Part shown: piece after piece, positions 52,297 to 61,166 of the stretch
Position numbering within the stretch: the stretch's first letter is position 1
Layout of the letters: every line of letters begins with the position of its first letter
Source: Pseudomonas sp. IPO3778
Lineage (GTDB): Bacteria > Pseudomonadota > Gammaproteobacteria > Pseudomonadales > Pseudomonadaceae
NCBI RefSeq assembly: GCF_013386825.1
Contig: NZ_JACARC010000029.1
Coordinates: 1-64,000 of the forward strand
DNA length: 64,000 nt
Direction: 5' to 3'
The notes under the pieces: generated by a model
Told to the model about the DNA's origin: nothing
The model's input: only the letters and a program-made list of their open reading frames with translations
The model's database searches: none
Position numbers and translations under genes: made by a program

Positions 52297-53112
52297 TTGC
52301 CGAATACAGTGCACATCCGTACACTGCGCCACCTTTTGTCCCGATGGGCCGTGTCGATGCTTTTTTTGTTACGCATGTTGTTGATGGGCCTGCATTTTAT
52401 GATGGCGGGGGTGCTGGGCGTGCTGCTGGGGATCTCTCGGCCGTTCAATCCGGACAACAGTCGTTACTGCGCACGCCTGTATGCCGTGCCGGCAATGTGG
52501 TTGTTGCGCCTGCGGGTGAAGGCCGACGTCGACTCGCTGCGCAACAAGCCCAGCAGTTGCGTGATCATCGCCAACCATCAGTCCAACTATGACCTGTTTG
52601 TGTTCGGCACCGTGGTGCCCTACCGCACGGTGTGTATCGGCAAGAAGAGCCTGAAGTGGGTGCCGTTGTTTGGCCAGTTGTTCTGGCTGGCGGGCAATGT
52701 GTTGATTGACCGGGGCAATGCGCACAAGGCGCGGCGTTCGATGCTGACCACCACCCACACCTTGCAGCATAAGGACACGTCGATCTGGGTGTTTGCGGAA
52801 GGCACGCGTAACTTCGGCGAAACCCTGCTGCCGTTCAAGAAAGGCGCCTTCCAGATGGCAATCGCCGCAGGCGTGCCGATTGTGCAGGTGTGTGTCAGCA
52901 CCTATGTGAAGCAGATGAAGCTCAACCGCTGGAACAGTGGCGATATTCTGATTCGTTCACTGCCGCCGATTCCTACGAAGGGGCTGACCATGGATGACAT
53001 GCCTCTCTTGATGCAGACATGCCGCGAGCAAATGAAAGACTGTATTGAGGCCATGGATCGAGAACTGGAAATGGTCTCCTGTAGGAGCGAGCTTGCTCGC
53101 GAAGGACGTTAA
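52297..53112 (+). CDS. 1-acylglycerol-3-phosphate acyltransferase (PlsC-like)
   Basis: A 271-residue membrane acyltransferase converting lysophosphatidate to phosphatidate. The HX4D motif is NHQSNYD, followed by the conserved FAEGTRN and GVPIVQVCVS blocks. The N-terminus carries hydrophobic segments. The start is uncertain: TTG at 52297, with AGGGG close upstream, or ATG at 52357. The last 12 residues (after MVS) come from a REPIN that runs into the gene, so the original C-terminus was probably shorter. Confidence 0.88.
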   Translation: MPNTVHIRTLRHLLSRWAVSMLFLLRMLLMGLHFMMAGVLGVLLGISRPFNPDNSRYCARLYAVPAMWLLRLRVKADVDSLRNKPSSCVIIANHQSNYDLFVFGTVVPYRTVCIGKKSLKWVPLFGQLFWLAGNVLIDRGNAHKARRSMLTTTHTLQHKDTSIWVFAEGTRNFGETLLPFKKGAFQMAIAAGVPIVQVCVSTYVKQMKLNRWNSGDILIRSLPPIPTKGLTMDDMPLLMQTCREQMKDCIEAMDRELEMVSCRSELAREGR

Positions 53113-53179
53113 CGATTACGCGCTCATTCTGGATTAACGCGCCGCTCTCAGGTTTTTCGCGAGCAAGCTCGCTCCTACA
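53080..53179. repeat. REPIN overlapping the end of the plsC-like gene
   Basis: Inverted REP copies (tgtaggagcgagcttgctcg and complement), a third sequence type in this window, separated by a spacer. The left REP supplies the last codons and stop of the acyltransferase gene. Confidence 0.9.
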
Positions 53180-53240
53180 AAGGGCGTGTTCAGGCTAAGC
53201 TGCGCAACAACTGTCATCCAATAAAGAAGCGATCAGCACT

Positions 53241-54212
53241 ATGGGTAGAGTTGTTGCGGCCGCCGTCTATAGCGCCGGTAAGAAAGTCACCGATATCACC
53301 CTCGACGAAGGCGCCGCCTGGGCCGCCAAGCCCGACCACTTTGTGTGGATCGGCCTGGAAGAACCCAGCGCCCTGGAGCTGGCCAACCTGCAACGCCAGT
53401 TCAACCTGCACGAACTGGCCATCGAGGACGCGCTGGAAAAGCACAGCCGCCCCAAGCTTGAAACCTTCGGCGATGCGCTGTTTATCGTGACCTACTCGCC
53501 GGTGCGCGATAACGGCAAGCTGGAGTTTATCGAGACCCATATCTTTGCCGGCAACGGCTATATCATCACCGCCCGCAACGGCCATTCGGCGTCCTACGGC
53601 TATGTGCGCCAACGCTGTGAGGCGCGGCCGCTGCTGCTGGAGCATGGCGAAGATTTCGTACTCTATGCGCTGCTGGATTTTGTCACCGAGAACTACCAGC
53701 CCGTGAGCGAGGCGATTCATGCCGAGGTCGATGAGCTGGAGCGCAACGTGCTGTGCAACTCCCTGAATGAACACGACATCCAAAAACTCCATGGCCTGCG
53801 CCGCGACGTACTGCGGTTGAAGCGTTACGTTGCGCCGATGGTGGAGATCAGTCAGGAGCTGCAGAAGCTGAGTTTTCCGTTTATCGACAAGAACATGCGC
53901 CCGTACTTTCGCGATGTGCAGATTCACGTCACCCGGCAGATGGAAGACCTGACCACCCTGCGGGATATCGCCAGCCAGACCATCGAGATTGGGGTGTTGC
54001 TGGAAGCCCAGCGCCAGAGCGTGGTGCAGCGCAAGTTTGCTGCCTGGGCCGCAATTTTGGCGTTCCCGACGGCGGTGGCCGGGATCTACGGGATGAACTT
54101 CCAGAACATGCCGGAGCTGCAATGGCACTACGGCTACTTTGCGGTGCTGGGGTTTATTGCGGTGGGGTGTACGGGGTTGTGGGCCAGTTTCAAGCGCTCA
54201 GGCTGGCTGTAG
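53241..54212 (+). CDS. CorA-family divalent-metal transporter
   Basis: A 323-residue CorA-like transporter with a large cytoplasmic N-terminal domain, two C-terminal transmembrane helices and the selectivity motif YGMNFQNMPEL between them. The helical segment before TM1 is long, as expected of the pentameric funnel. It should carry magnesium, cobalt or zinc across the inner membrane; which one cannot be read from the sequence. Confidence 0.92.
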   Translation: MGRVVAAAVYSAGKKVTDITLDEGAAWAAKPDHFVWIGLEEPSALELANLQRQFNLHELAIEDALEKHSRPKLETFGDALFIVTYSPVRDNGKLEFIETHIFAGNGYIITARNGHSASYGYVRQRCEARPLLLEHGEDFVLYALLDFVTENYQPVSEAIHAEVDELERNVLCNSLNEHDIQKLHGLRRDVLRLKRYVAPMVEISQELQKLSFPFIDKNMRPYFRDVQIHVTRQMEDLTTLRDIASQTIEIGVLLEAQRQSVVQRKFAAWAAILAFPTAVAGIYGMNFQNMPELQWHYGYFAVLGFIAVGCTGLWASFKRSGWL

Positions 54213-54238
54213 AAAACTGCTCTTGTGGCGATTGCTGT

Positions 54239-54336
54239 TGTGGCGAGGGAGCTTGCTCCCGTTCGGCTGCGCAGCAGTCGTGCTGTTAAAAGCGGGGGCG
54301 CTTCGCACCCCAGCGGGAGCAAGCTCCCTCGCCACA
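54239..54336. repeat. REPIN, TGTGGCGAGGGAGC type
   Basis: Inverted REP copies (tgtggcgagggagcttgctc and complement) lie between the convergent CorA-like and glutamine amidotransferase genes. A partial extra copy (ttgtggcga) sits just upstream at about 54222. Confidence 0.92.
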
Positions 54337-54363
54337 ACAAGCTAATCAATCAACCCGAATTGA

Positions 54364-55092
54364 TTAGGCCGCGCCTGCTTCTGGTTTGTGCGCCACAAAC
54401 CGCATCATCCATTCCGCCACGGTCACGCCGTGGTGGTCTCGTTCCAGGCTGGCCACTCCATTGTTGTAGACCTTCTCCCCCAAAGTTGTCTGAAGAATCT
54501 CCAGCAACTCGCGGGAATAGTCGTGGATAAATTCCGGGTGACCCTGGAAGCACAGCACCTGGTCTTCGATGTGGTACGCCGCAAACGGGCAGAACTCGCT
54601 GGAGGCGATCACCGTGGCGTTTTCCGGCAGCGTAGTGACCTGGTCCTGGTGGCTGATCAACAGCGTCAGCTCTTCCACCACCGGGCTCATCCACGGGGCC
54701 TTGGCGTTCAATTTGTAGTCATGGATGCCCATGCCCCAGCCCTTGGTCGCCCGCTCGGTCTTGCCGCCCAACAGCAGCGCCAACAACTGATGACCGAAAC
54801 AGATGCCGATCAGCTTGTCGCCACGGGCATGACGGCCCAGCAGGTAGGTCTTGAGGGTCTGGATCCAGGGGTCGGTGCCGAAAGAGTCAGCCTTGCTGCC
54901 CGTCACCAGGTAGGCATCGAACACTTCGTCATCCGCCGGGTATTCACCCTGCACCACGTTGTAGATAACGAACTCGGCGGCAATCGGCTGCTTGGAGAAC
55001 AGGCGCTTGAACATCTGCCCGTACCCTTGGTACTGATCGATCAGCCCGGGACGCAGGATATCGGTTTCCAGGATGCACACGCGTAACGACAT
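54364..55092 (-). CDS. Class I glutamine amidotransferase (GuaA N-terminal-like)
   Basis: A 242-residue glutaminase-domain protein. The nucleophile is Cys98 (GICFGHQLLALLLGG) and the catalytic His is in CFQGHPEF. It has no synthetase domain, so its partner is separate or absent. Similar stand-alone proteins are annotated as GMP synthase-like or gamma-glutamyl hydrolases. I chose the ATG at 55092, with AGGT upstream; the further 49 codons of open frame cross a REPIN. Confidence 0.9.
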   Translation of the reverse strand: MSLRVCILETDILRPGLIDQYQGYGQMFKRLFSKQPIAAEFVIYNVVQGEYPADDEVFDAYLVTGSKADSFGTDPWIQTLKTYLLGRHARGDKLIGICFGHQLLALLLGGKTERATKGWGMGIHDYKLNAKAPWMSPVVEELTLLISHQDQVTTLPENATVIASSEFCPFAAYHIEDQVLCFQGHPEFIHDYSRELLEILQTTLGEKVYNNGVASLERDHHGVTVAEWMMRFVAHKPEAGAA

Positions 55093-55184
55093 AAAAAATA
55101 CCTGACACGGCGATGGGAATAATGAACACCCCCAGAGCCTGCCTTGAAATACCCTACCAAGGCAAGCCCCATCGCCATGCTCAA

Positions 55185-55304
55185 TGTGGGAGCGGCGGTG
55201 CGACGATTCGACTTGCTCGCGAAGGCGGTGTGTCAGCAACCAAATACATCAACTGATCCGCCGCTTTCGCGAGCAAGTCGAATCGTCGCACCGCCGCTCC
55301 CACA
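55185..55304. repeat. Extended REPIN with a lengthened stem
   Basis: This has the TGTGGGAGC-type outer ends and the cttgctcgcgaa inner part, but a 20-base-class insertion (ggcggtgcgacgattcga) is present in each arm, mirrored on both sides. The result is a much longer, nearly perfect stem of about 45 bases. Confidence 0.9.
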
Positions 55305-55310
55305 TTTTGA

Positions 55311-57458
55311 TCACCGAAACACTTCACCCTGTGCGGCTTTCTTCAGCAACAGCGCCGGAGGCGTGAAGCGCTCACCGTATTGCTCGGCCAAGTAACGCGC
55401 CCGGGCGATGAAGTCGTTCAGGCCGTACTGGTTGATGAATTGCAGCGCCCCGCCACTCCAGGCAGCAAAGCCAATACCGAAGATCGAGCCGACGTTGGCA
55501 TCGGCCGTCGACATCAACACGCCCTCCTCCACACAGCGCACGGTTTCGATGGCCTGGATAAACAGCAAACGGTCGCGCACGTCCTGCGGCGAGATCTGTT
55601 GGCCAGGCTTTTCAAAGCGGCTTTTCAGCTCCGGCCACAGGTGTTTCTGCCCGCCCGCCGGGTAATCGTAGAAGCCACTCCCCGCCGCCTTGCCCGAACG
55701 CTTGTATTCGTTGAGCAACAAGTCGATCACGGCAAACGCCGGATGCCGGGGTAACGGCTTGCCTTCGGCCTGTAGGTCCTTGGCTGTCTGCTGACGGATA
55801 TGGCTCATCAGGCTGAGGGAAACTTCGTCAGAGACTGCCAGCGGCCCCACCGGCATGCCGGCCTTGCGCGCCTCGGTCTCGATCATCGGCGCGGCCACGC
55901 CTTCGCCGAGCATGGCGATGCCTTCGTTGGTGAAGGTGCCGAACACCCGCGAGGTGAAGAAGCCGCGGCTGTCGTTGACCACGATCGGGGTTTTCTTGAT
56001 TTGCAGTACGAAGTCGAAACCCCGGGCCAGGGTTTCGTCGCGGGTGCGGGCGCCCTTGATGATTTCCACCAGGGGCATTTTGTCCACCGGGCTGAAAAAA
56101 TGCAGGCCGATAAACTTGCCCTGGTCGGGTACGGCCGTGGCCAGTCCGCTGATGGGCAAGGTGGAGGTGTTGGAAGCGATGACTGCCTCGGCGCCGACCA
56201 CGCTTTGTGCAGCAGCCGAGACCTTGGCCTTCAGCTCACGGTCTTCGAAGACGGCTTCGATGATCAGGTCGCAGCCCGCCAGGTCGGCGTCAGATTCCGT
56301 AGGAACAATCCTTGCGAGGATGGTTTCCCGCTGTTCAGCGGTCAATTGCCCACGGCCGACCTTCTTGTCCAGCAGCGCCGCCGAGTGCGCCTTGCCCTTC
56401 TCCGCCGCGGCCAGGTTGACGTCCTTGAGCACCACCTCAACGCCCGCCGAAGCGCTGACGTAAGCAATGCCTGCCCCCATCATCCCGGCGCCGAGCACCC
56501 CAACCTTGCGGGTCACATACGGCGCAAAGCCCTTGGGCCGCGAGCTGCCGGCGTTGATTTCATTGAGCTGGAACCAGAAGGTGCCGATCATGTTTTTCGC
56601 CACTTGCCCGGTGACCAGCTCGGTGAAGTAGCGGGTCTCGATCAGGTGCGCGGTGTCGAAATCCACCTGGGCACCTTCCACGGCGGCACACAGGATTTTC
56701 TCCGGGGCCGGGAAACAGCCGTTGGTTTTGCTGCGCAGGATCGACGGCGCAATGGCGAGCATTTGCGCGACTTTCGGGTTGGATGGCGTGCCGCCAGGGA
56801 TCTGGTAACCCTTGATGTCCCAACGCTGTTTCGCCTCGGGATTGGCCAGGACCCAGGCTCGGGACTTGGCCAGCAGTTCGTCACGGTCTGTCGCCAGCTC
56901 GTCAATCAACCCGGCTTGCAGCGCCTGCTGCGGCGTAATCTTTTTACCTTCCAGCAAGTAGGGCAAGGCCTTTTCCAGCCCCAGCATGCGCACCATGCGC
57001 ACCACACCGCCGCCGCCCGGCAGCAGGCCGAGGGTGACTTCCGGCAGGCCGATCTGGACCGACTTATGGTCCAGTGCCACGCGGTGCTGGCACGCCAGGC
57101 AAATCTCCCATCCGCCGCCCAGTGCCGCGCCGTTGATGGCGGCCACTACCGGTTTGCCGAGGGTTTCCAGGGTGCGCAGTTGCGCCTTCAACACCAGCAC
57201 GCTGTCGTAGAAATCCTTGGCGTGGGGCTTGTCGACCTTGATCAGTTCATTGAGGTCGCCGCCGGCAAAGAAGGTCTTCTTCGCCGAGGTGATGATCACG
57301 CCTGCAATCGAATCCTTCTCGGCGTCCAGGCGGGCGACGGTGGCCGCCATGGCCTCGCGGTACACCCCGTTCATGGTGTTGGCGCTCTGGCCGGGCATGT
57401 CGATGGTCAGCACCACAATCTGGTCCTGGCCCTTTTCGTAACGAATGGCATCGGTCAT
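55311..57458 (-). CDS. Bifunctional enoyl-CoA hydratase/3-hydroxyacyl-CoA dehydrogenase (FadB/FadJ-like)
   Basis: A 715-residue beta-oxidation alpha subunit. The N-terminal crotonase domain (about 1-190) contains NGAALGGGWEICLACQHRVA and LGLLPGGGGVVRMVR. The NAD-binding domain (about 310-500) has the motif LGAGMMGAGIAYVSA, and the 3HCDH C-terminal domain is FFTSRVFGTFTNEGIAML. I chose the ATG at 57458, with AAGGAA upstream; the longer frame is an artefact over the thiolase gene. It is 16 bases after the thiolase gene, the same operon. Confidence 0.94.
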   Translation of the reverse strand: MTDAIRYEKGQDQIVVLTIDMPGQSANTMNGVYREAMAATVARLDAEKDSIAGVIITSAKKTFFAGGDLNELIKVDKPHAKDFYDSVLVLKAQLRTLETLGKPVVAAINGAALGGGWEICLACQHRVALDHKSVQIGLPEVTLGLLPGGGGVVRMVRMLGLEKALPYLLEGKKITPQQALQAGLIDELATDRDELLAKSRAWVLANPEAKQRWDIKGYQIPGGTPSNPKVAQMLAIAPSILRSKTNGCFPAPEKILCAAVEGAQVDFDTAHLIETRYFTELVTGQVAKNMIGTFWFQLNEINAGSSRPKGFAPYVTRKVGVLGAGMMGAGIAYVSASAGVEVVLKDVNLAAAEKGKAHSAALLDKKVGRGQLTAEQRETILARIVPTESDADLAGCDLIIEAVFEDRELKAKVSAAAQSVVGAEAVIASNTSTLPISGLATAVPDQGKFIGLHFFSPVDKMPLVEIIKGARTRDETLARGFDFVLQIKKTPIVVNDSRGFFTSRVFGTFTNEGIAMLGEGVAAPMIETEARKAGMPVGPLAVSDEVSLSLMSHIRQQTAKDLQAEGKPLPRHPAFAVIDLLLNEYKRSGKAAGSGFYDYPAGGQKHLWPELKSRFEKPGQQISPQDVRDRLLFIQAIETVRCVEEGVLMSTADANVGSIFGIGFAAWSGGALQFINQYGLNDFIARARYLAEQYGERFTPPALLLKKAAQGEVFR

Positions 57459-57474
57459 GACTGATTCCTTAGGC

Positions 57475-58680
57475 TCAGAGGCGTTCGATGATAGTAGCGA
57501 TACCCATGCCGCCGCCGACACACAGGGTGGCCAGGCCGTATCGCTGCTGGCGCACCTCCAGTTCGTCGAGCAAGGTGCCGAGAATCGCACAGCCCGTGGC
57601 GCCCAATGGGTGGCCCATGGCGATGGAGCCGCCGTTGACATTGACCCGGGCGGCATCGATGCCCATGTCCTTGATGAACTTGAGCACCACCGAGGCAAAC
57701 GCTTCGTTGACCTCGAACAGGTCGATGTCTTCAACCCTCAGGCCGGCCTTGGCCAGGGCCTTGCGGGTGGCCGGCGCCGGGCCGGTGAGCATGATGGTGG
57801 GGTCGGTGCTGGTGACCGCCGTGGCGACGATGCGCGCCCGGGGTTGCAGGCCAAGTTCGCGGCCCTTCGCTTCGGAGCCGATCAGCATCAGCGCCGCGCC
57901 ATCGACGATCCCCGAACTGTTGCCCGGTGTGTGCACATGGTTGATGCGCTCGACGTGGCTGTAGACCCGCAAGGCCGTGGCGTCGAAGCCCATCTGGCCC
58001 ATCATTTCAAAGCTGGGCTTGAGTTTGCCCAGGCCTTCCAGGGTGGAATCGGCACGGATGAACTCGTCCTGGTCCAGCAGCACAATGCCGTTCTGGTCCT
58101 GCACCGCGATCAGCGACTTGTTGAGGGAACCGTTCGATCTGGCCCGCGCCGCTTTCTGCTGTGAGTGCAGGGCAAAGGCATCGACGTCCTGGCGGGTGAA
58201 ACCTTCCAACGTGGCGATCAGGTCGGCACCGATGCCCTGGGGCGTGAAATGGCTGTGCATATTGGTTTGCGGGTCGAGCACCCAGGCGCCGCCGTCGCTG
58301 CCCATGGGCACACGGGACATGGACTCGACGCCGCCGACCACCACCAGGTCTTCAAAGCCGGAACGCACCTTCATCGCACCAAGGTTGACCGCCTCCAGGC
58401 CCGAGGCGCAAAAGCGGTTGACCTGTACACCGGCGACACTGACGTCCCAATTGGCCACCAAGGCAGCGGTCTTGGCGATGTCGGCGCCTTGGTCCCCCAC
58501 CGGGGTGACGCAGCCGAGGACGATGTCATCCACTTGCCGGGTATCGAGGCCGGTGCGCTGCTGCAGTGCCGTCAACAAGCCCGCCACCAGGTTCACCGGC
58601 TTGACGCTGTGTAAGGCGCCATCAGCCTTGCCTTTGCCACGGGGCGTGCGTATCGCATCAAAGATCAAAGCTTGGGTCAT
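57475..58680 (-). CDS. Acetyl-CoA C-acyltransferase (thiolase)
   Basis: A 401-residue thiolase. The acylated Cys is Cys91 ([16 protein letters not shown]), the base His is in MGHPLGATG, and the second Cys is Cys387 (CVGGGMG). It should cleave 3-ketoacyl-CoA in the last step of beta-oxidation, with the FadB-like protein encoded immediately downstream. Order and composition resemble FadI-FadJ-type pairs rather than the classical fadBA operon. The ATG at 58680 has GAGGAC 4-6 bases upstream. Confidence 0.94.
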   Translation of the reverse strand: MTQALIFDAIRTPRGKGKADGALHSVKPVNLVAGLLTALQQRTGLDTRQVDDIVLGCVTPVGDQGADIAKTAALVANWDVSVAGVQVNRFCASGLEAVNLGAMKVRSGFEDLVVVGGVESMSRVPMGSDGGAWVLDPQTNMHSHFTPQGIGADLIATLEGFTRQDVDAFALHSQQKAARARSNGSLNKSLIAVQDQNGIVLLDQDEFIRADSTLEGLGKLKPSFEMMGQMGFDATALRVYSHVERINHVHTPGNSSGIVDGAALMLIGSEAKGRELGLQPRARIVATAVTSTDPTIMLTGPAPATRKALAKAGLRVEDIDLFEVNEAFASVVLKFIKDMGIDAARVNVNGGSIAMGHPLGATGCAILGTLLDELEVRQQRYGLATLCVGGGMGIATIIERL

Positions 58681-59083
58681 AACGTCCTCGAACCAGTGTG
58701 CAAAGAATCGTGCCCTTACCTTAGGCGCCGGGGCGCCGGATTCAATGACCGAACCGCTCATTGACCTTGACGCTCACGCTCAGACGAACGGTAGGAGGCT
58801 ACGGGAATCAGCTGATTAATCGTTTTAGCTGTCTAGCCGTAGGGCTGGCGTCTGGCTGGCAATTGGCCTCATGCGTTTTTAATAAGAACTCTGCAGGTGA
58901 TGAGATGAAATGGATCTAAGCCGCACAGAACGAGGGCTCTAAGGTTGAATCTGTAAGAGAAGTAAAAGGTTGCTGCCGGGTTTTGCTGGAGCACCTGTAA
59001 GAAAAGAGTCATGTAGTACCGTCATAGTGAAACAGACCGGCACGCATTTGACGCTCAGGAATAACAACAAAAGGCAGTCAGCC
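58681..59083. other. Non-coding region between the thiolase gene and a small membrane protein gene
   Basis: No convincing gene lies in these 400 bases. The part near 58800-59060 is A+T-rich. It should hold the thiolase promoter (minus strand) and the promoter for the small plus-strand ORF at 59084. A tract around 58810-58835 (agctgattaatcgttttagct) shows dyad character. I see no RNA gene signature. Confidence 0.45.
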
Positions 59084-59179
59084 ATGTTCAAACATTCGAA
59101 AGTACGTCAGGCGGGACTTATTCTTTTCGCCACCACCCTGATTCTGATCTTGCCCAATCTAACCAAGGTTATTGGGTGA
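59084..59179 (+). CDS. Very small membrane protein (31 residues)
   Basis: MFKHSKVRQAGLILFATTLI then LILPNLTKVIG: a basic N-terminus followed by one hydrophobic helix, the form of a single-pass small membrane protein. An AAAGG site lies about 9 bases upstream. Similar KHSK-type peptides appear in Pseudomonas, in my recollection, without known function. The reading frame is short, so coding is supported only by start context and the membrane helix. Confidence 0.55.
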   Translation: MFKHSKVRQAGLILFATTLILILPNLTKVIG

Positions 59180-59351
59180 CCCCTCACACCCCACATTCTG
59201 CGCAGACACAGCGCCAGGATCGCAGCCTTTGGCAGCGCCTTTCGGGATATTGCGTATAGCGATCCCGTCAGGGGCTGCCGTTTTGCGCGCCGGTTTCGGG
59301 TTGTTTGCGGTATCGTGAACCCCGCATCGACACTCAAACACGGGCCCTTCC

Positions 59352-60155
59352 TTGAAACAGATCATCGTCCTCCTGACCCTGCTGCTGGCCCTGCCGGTTT
59401 CTGCCGCGCAACTGACCATTGAGCTGGATCACGCCAGTAAAACCTGGGATACAACCGAACTGCTCAAGCGCCCGGATGCGCAGACCGTGCAGATCGTTGA
59501 TGACGTGTCCTACAAGCGCACCATGACCTACCGCGCGGTGCCGTTGGCGGCGCTGTTGCCGGGCATCACGGCGGAAAATCATCTGCAGGCGGTGGCCCTT
59601 GATGGCTTTGCCGCTGAACTGGCGGCGGCGCCACTGCTTTCAAAAAGCGGCGCACGGGCCTGGTTGGCGGTGGAAGACCCGGCGCACCCATGGCCGCCAC
59701 TGGCGGACGGCAAACCCGGTGCCGGGCCGTTTTACCTGGTGTGGACGGACCCGCAGGCAGGAAACATCAGCCCGGAGCAATGGCCGTTTCAGATCTCCGG
59801 GATCAAGCAATTGAAAACGGTGGCGGAGCGCTTCCCGGCGTTATTGCCGGACCCCAAACTGGCGGCGAATGACCCGGTAAATCAAGGCTTCGCGCTGTTC
59901 CAGAAAAATTGCCTGGCGTGTCATCGCCTCAATGGTGCCGGCGATGCGCAGGTGGGGCCAGACCTGAATCTTCCGTACAACCCCACTGAATATTTCGCCG
60001 GGGATTTCCTCAAGCGCTATATCCGCGACCCGCAAAGCCTGCGGCATTGGCCGCAGGCGAAAATGCCGGCGTTTGCTGCCAGTGTGCTGCCGGATGCGGA
60101 CCTGGACCTGTTGGTGGGGTATTTGAAGCATATGGCAGGCAGAAAGCAGCCTTAA
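59352..60155 (+). CDS. C-type cytochrome
   Basis: A 267-residue periplasmic protein with signal peptide (IIVLLTLLLALPVSAAQ). Residues about 25-150 resemble a molybdopterin-oxidoreductase-like fold without obvious cofactor residues. A class I cytochrome c domain has haem motif CLACH (187-191) and a probable Met ligand in AKMPAF. The start is TTG with no clear ribosome site. It is an electron-transfer protein; the partner is unknown. Confidence 0.85.
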   Translation: MKQIIVLLTLLLALPVSAAQLTIELDHASKTWDTTELLKRPDAQTVQIVDDVSYKRTMTYRAVPLAALLPGITAENHLQAVALDGFAAELAAAPLLSKSGARAWLAVEDPAHPWPPLADGKPGAGPFYLVWTDPQAGNISPEQWPFQISGIKQLKTVAERFPALLPDPKLAANDPVNQGFALFQKNCLACHRLNGAGDAQVGPDLNLPYNPTEYFAGDFLKRYIRDPQSLRHWPQAKMPAFAASVLPDADLDLLVGYLKHMAGRKQP

Positions 60156-60169
60156 GGCTCCGGCAAACC

Positions 60170-60301
60170 TGTGGCGAGGGAGCTTGCTCCCGCTGGGCTG
60201 CGCAGCAGCCCCCATCAGACGATCGCATTTCTCCAGATAGAACTCGGGGGCAGGTTTTGGGGCCGCTTCGCAGCCCAGGGGGAGCAAGCTCCCTCGCCAC
60301 A
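60170..60301. repeat. REPIN, TGTGGCGAGGGAGC type, long centre
   Basis: Inverted REP copies (tgtggcgagggagcttgctc and complement) flank an unusually long centre that contains a non-palindromic insert of about 50 bases (60215-60265). It lies between the convergent cytochrome and transglutaminase-like genes. Confidence 0.9.
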
Positions 60302-60362
60302 AAAAGCTTTCCTGGCACAGAGAGGTTTCCTGCTACACAAAGCGCCTCTCTCCCCCGGAATC

Positions 60363-61166
60363 CTACTGCTGCTGCACCGAAATCACCGGTGTCGGTGCCA
60401 CAAATACCTTGGCATGCATCTGTTCATGCCCTCCCCCACGGCGCATGCCCCTTACCGGGCAGGCGTCCAGGTAATCCAACCCCACCGCCAGCTTCAAATG
60501 CCGCTCCGGGCGGGCCAACTGGTTAGTCACATCAAAGCTGTACCAGGCGTCATCCAGCCAGGCTTCGGCCCAGGCATGGCTGGCCAGGTGCTCGCAATCT
60601 TCGCTGTACAAATACCCCGACACATACCGCGCGGGAATGCCCAGGCTGCGGGCACAGGCGAGGAAGGCGTGGGTGTGGTCCTGACAAACCCCGGCACGCC
60701 CGGCAAACGCCTTGGCCGCGCAGGTGTCGACTTCGGTCGAGCCCGGCGAATAGGTCATGTACTGGTTCAGCGCATGCATCAGGTCGATCAACGCGCTGCG
60801 GTCACGGCGCTGGTGGCAGTGCTGTTCGGCAAAGCTGCGCAGGGCGTCGTCCGGCTCGGTCAAACGGGTGCAACGCAGGAACGGGAACGCCGATTGGCTT
60901 TCATGCTCGGCCTCGCGCAATTCGTCGATATCCACCTGGCCACGGGCGCCGATGATGATGGCTTCGTGGGGCTCGTCCAGGGTCAGCACGTGCAGGATAT
61001 TGCCGAATGGATCCAGTTGCGCCCGCACCGGCCGCGGCAGGTCCAGTTGCCAGCTCAGCACGTGCTGGCGCTCGCTGTCGTGGGGCGTGAGGCGCAGGTA
61101 CTGGATGCTGGCGCGCACCTGGTCTTCGTAGTGGTAGGTGGTTTCGTGGCTGATGGAAAGTCTCAT
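60363..61166 (-). CDS. Transglutaminase-like cysteine peptidase family protein
   Basis: A 267-residue transglutaminase-core protein with the full catalytic triad: Cys161 (GRAGVCQDHTHAF), His197 (ASHAWAEAW), Asp212 (FDVTN). The N-terminal bacterial transglutaminase-like domain (about 1-80) precedes it. In other bacteria, homologues occur with the alpha-E and ATP-grasp proteins encoded here. Its ATG overlaps the end of the alpha-E gene (4 bases), so it is the last gene of a three-gene operon. Confidence 0.93.
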   Translation of the reverse strand: MRLSISHETTYHYEDQVRASIQYLRLTPHDSERQHVLSWQLDLPRPVRAQLDPFGNILHVLTLDEPHEAIIIGARGQVDIDELREAEHESQSAFPFLRCTRLTEPDDALRSFAEQHCHQRRDRSALIDLMHALNQYMTYSPGSTEVDTCAAKAFAGRAGVCQDHTHAFLACARSLGIPARYVSGYLYSEDCEHLASHAWAEAWLDDAWYSFDVTNQLARPERHLKLAVGLDYLDACPVRGMRRGGGHEQMHAKVFVAPTPVISVQQQ

